Source: JAVBRD01 sp031548365 (GTDB lineage: Bacteria > Bacillota > Clostridia > Christensenellales > UBA1750). From it: a DNA stretch of 43,780 nt. The notes under the pieces were generated by a model. It did no database searches, was not told the DNA's origin, and saw only the letters and a program-made list of their open reading frames with translations. Location of the stretch: assembly GCA_031548365.1 (NCBI GenBank), contig JAVBRD010000012.1, positions 1-43,780 of the forward strand, written 5' to 3'. This document shows positions 43,595-43,780 of the stretch, in pieces. Numbering within the stretch: position 1 is the first letter of the stretch; every line of letters begins with the position of its first letter. Made by a program: the position numbers and the translations under genes.

Positions 43595-43655
43595 ACCCGC
43601 GGGTTCCCGGCCGATCGCCGGAGCAAGCACGATGGTCCGGTTTCTGGCTTTGTCG
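43595..43655. repeat. Intergenic repeat, module 2 (copy near window end)
   Basis: 61 nt matching positions 1-61 in three conserved blocks. It begins with the palindrome AACCCGCGGGTT, has a CCGGC/GCCGG inner hairpin and runs into the long hairpin at 43648-43704. It directly follows module 1, giving the most complete element of the window. Confidence 0.7.
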
Positions 43656-43704
43656 ACGGCTGAGGGAAGCCGCAGTAACGGCTTCCCTCAGCCCGTCGAC
43701 AAAG
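43648..43704. repeat. Long inverted repeat (25-bp arms)
   Basis: Arms beginning CTTTGTCGACGGCTGAGG and ending CCGTCGACAAAG pair over 25 bp with a single bulged G and a 6-nt loop (CAGTAA). The inner part repeats the hairpin at 43459-43482. No U-tract. Confidence 0.7.
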
Positions 43705-43780
43705 TAGTTGGCGGGCTGAAACTATATCGGCCAACCAAAAGGAAAGGCGCGGAGCGGTGTCGAAATAGATAACGGGTGAG

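Larger units (their letters stand above)
43345..43780. other. Gene-free end of the window
   Basis: This 436-nt stretch has no convincing gene. It holds a short CA-rich run (around 43436-43452), a palindrome AACAATTGTT near 43386, then hairpin, repeat module 1, repeat module 2 and a long hairpin (listed separately). The last 75 nt show a further GTTGGC/GCCAAC pairing and nothing else. Confidence 0.6.

Overview
The window looks like chromosomal DNA from a GC-rich member of the Bacillota, most likely a Clostridia-type anaerobe. The reasons are AGGAGG-type ribosome binding sites, frequent GTG and TTG starts, vegetative promoters of the TTGACA/TATAAT type, a T-box leader, an ECF-type vitamin transporter S component, a membrane pyrophosphatase, and many ATGA/GTGA stop-start overlaps. 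The genus cannot be fixed from sequence alone. There is no rRNA, tRNA, CRISPR array, transposase or phage gene. Almost all of it is tightly packed genes on both strands.

Layout. 0-6 kb: a K+-independent-type proton-pumping pyrophosphatase (hppA, minus) with a long leader; an ECF sigma factor with a small partner; then hflK-hflC (minus). 6-12 kb (plus): a mutarotase-like enzyme, an HD-GYP protein, a small XRE regulator, a sugar nucleotidyltransferase with nrdR, and a strongly diverged GMP synthase-like protein. 12.3-19.4 kb (minus): one long probable transcription unit running nudix, panT-like, coaX, cupin, DUF1538 transporter, PII-like, GH4 glycosidase, MBL hydrolase, glyoxalase. 19.5-22.9 kb: a DUF58/DUF4129 pair facing ybaB-recR. 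23.1-25.5 kb: an Lrp regulator, aminotransferase and rhomboid protease, overlapping. 25.7-31.3 kb: an ABC exporter with a structured leader, a membrane-anchored propeller-like protein, and a GH95 fucosidase. 31.4-35.9 kb: a tyrosine-type T-box leader driving an aminotransferase and tyrS, followed by a YigZ protein and a GH99-like/WbsX protein. 36.3-43.3 kb (plus): hflX with an N-terminal JAMM-like domain, a secreted-type protein, glpK, another membrane-anchored protein, a hydantoinase/oxoprolinase-like ATPase, and an SdpI-family membrane protein.

How genes fit together. The panT-coaX pair would import and phosphorylate pantothenate. The DUF1538 transporter sits with a tandem PII-like protein that probably gates it. 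The tyrosine T-box ties aromatic amino-acid metabolism to tyrS. The GH4, GH95, GH99-like and mutarotase genes point to life on complex glycans. HflX, RecR, NrdR and YbaB are housekeeping.

Most unusual points: (1) the GMP synthase-like protein has lost the glutaminase Cys and His and several synthetase motifs; (2) an exact JAMM metalloprotease motif is fused to HflX; (3) a two-module intergenic repeat family occurs at both window ends and at 3.7 kb, placed beside hairpins at gene ends, with one compensatory base-pair change; (4) an attenuator-like leader precedes the ABC exporter; (5) the Nudix box is degenerate.
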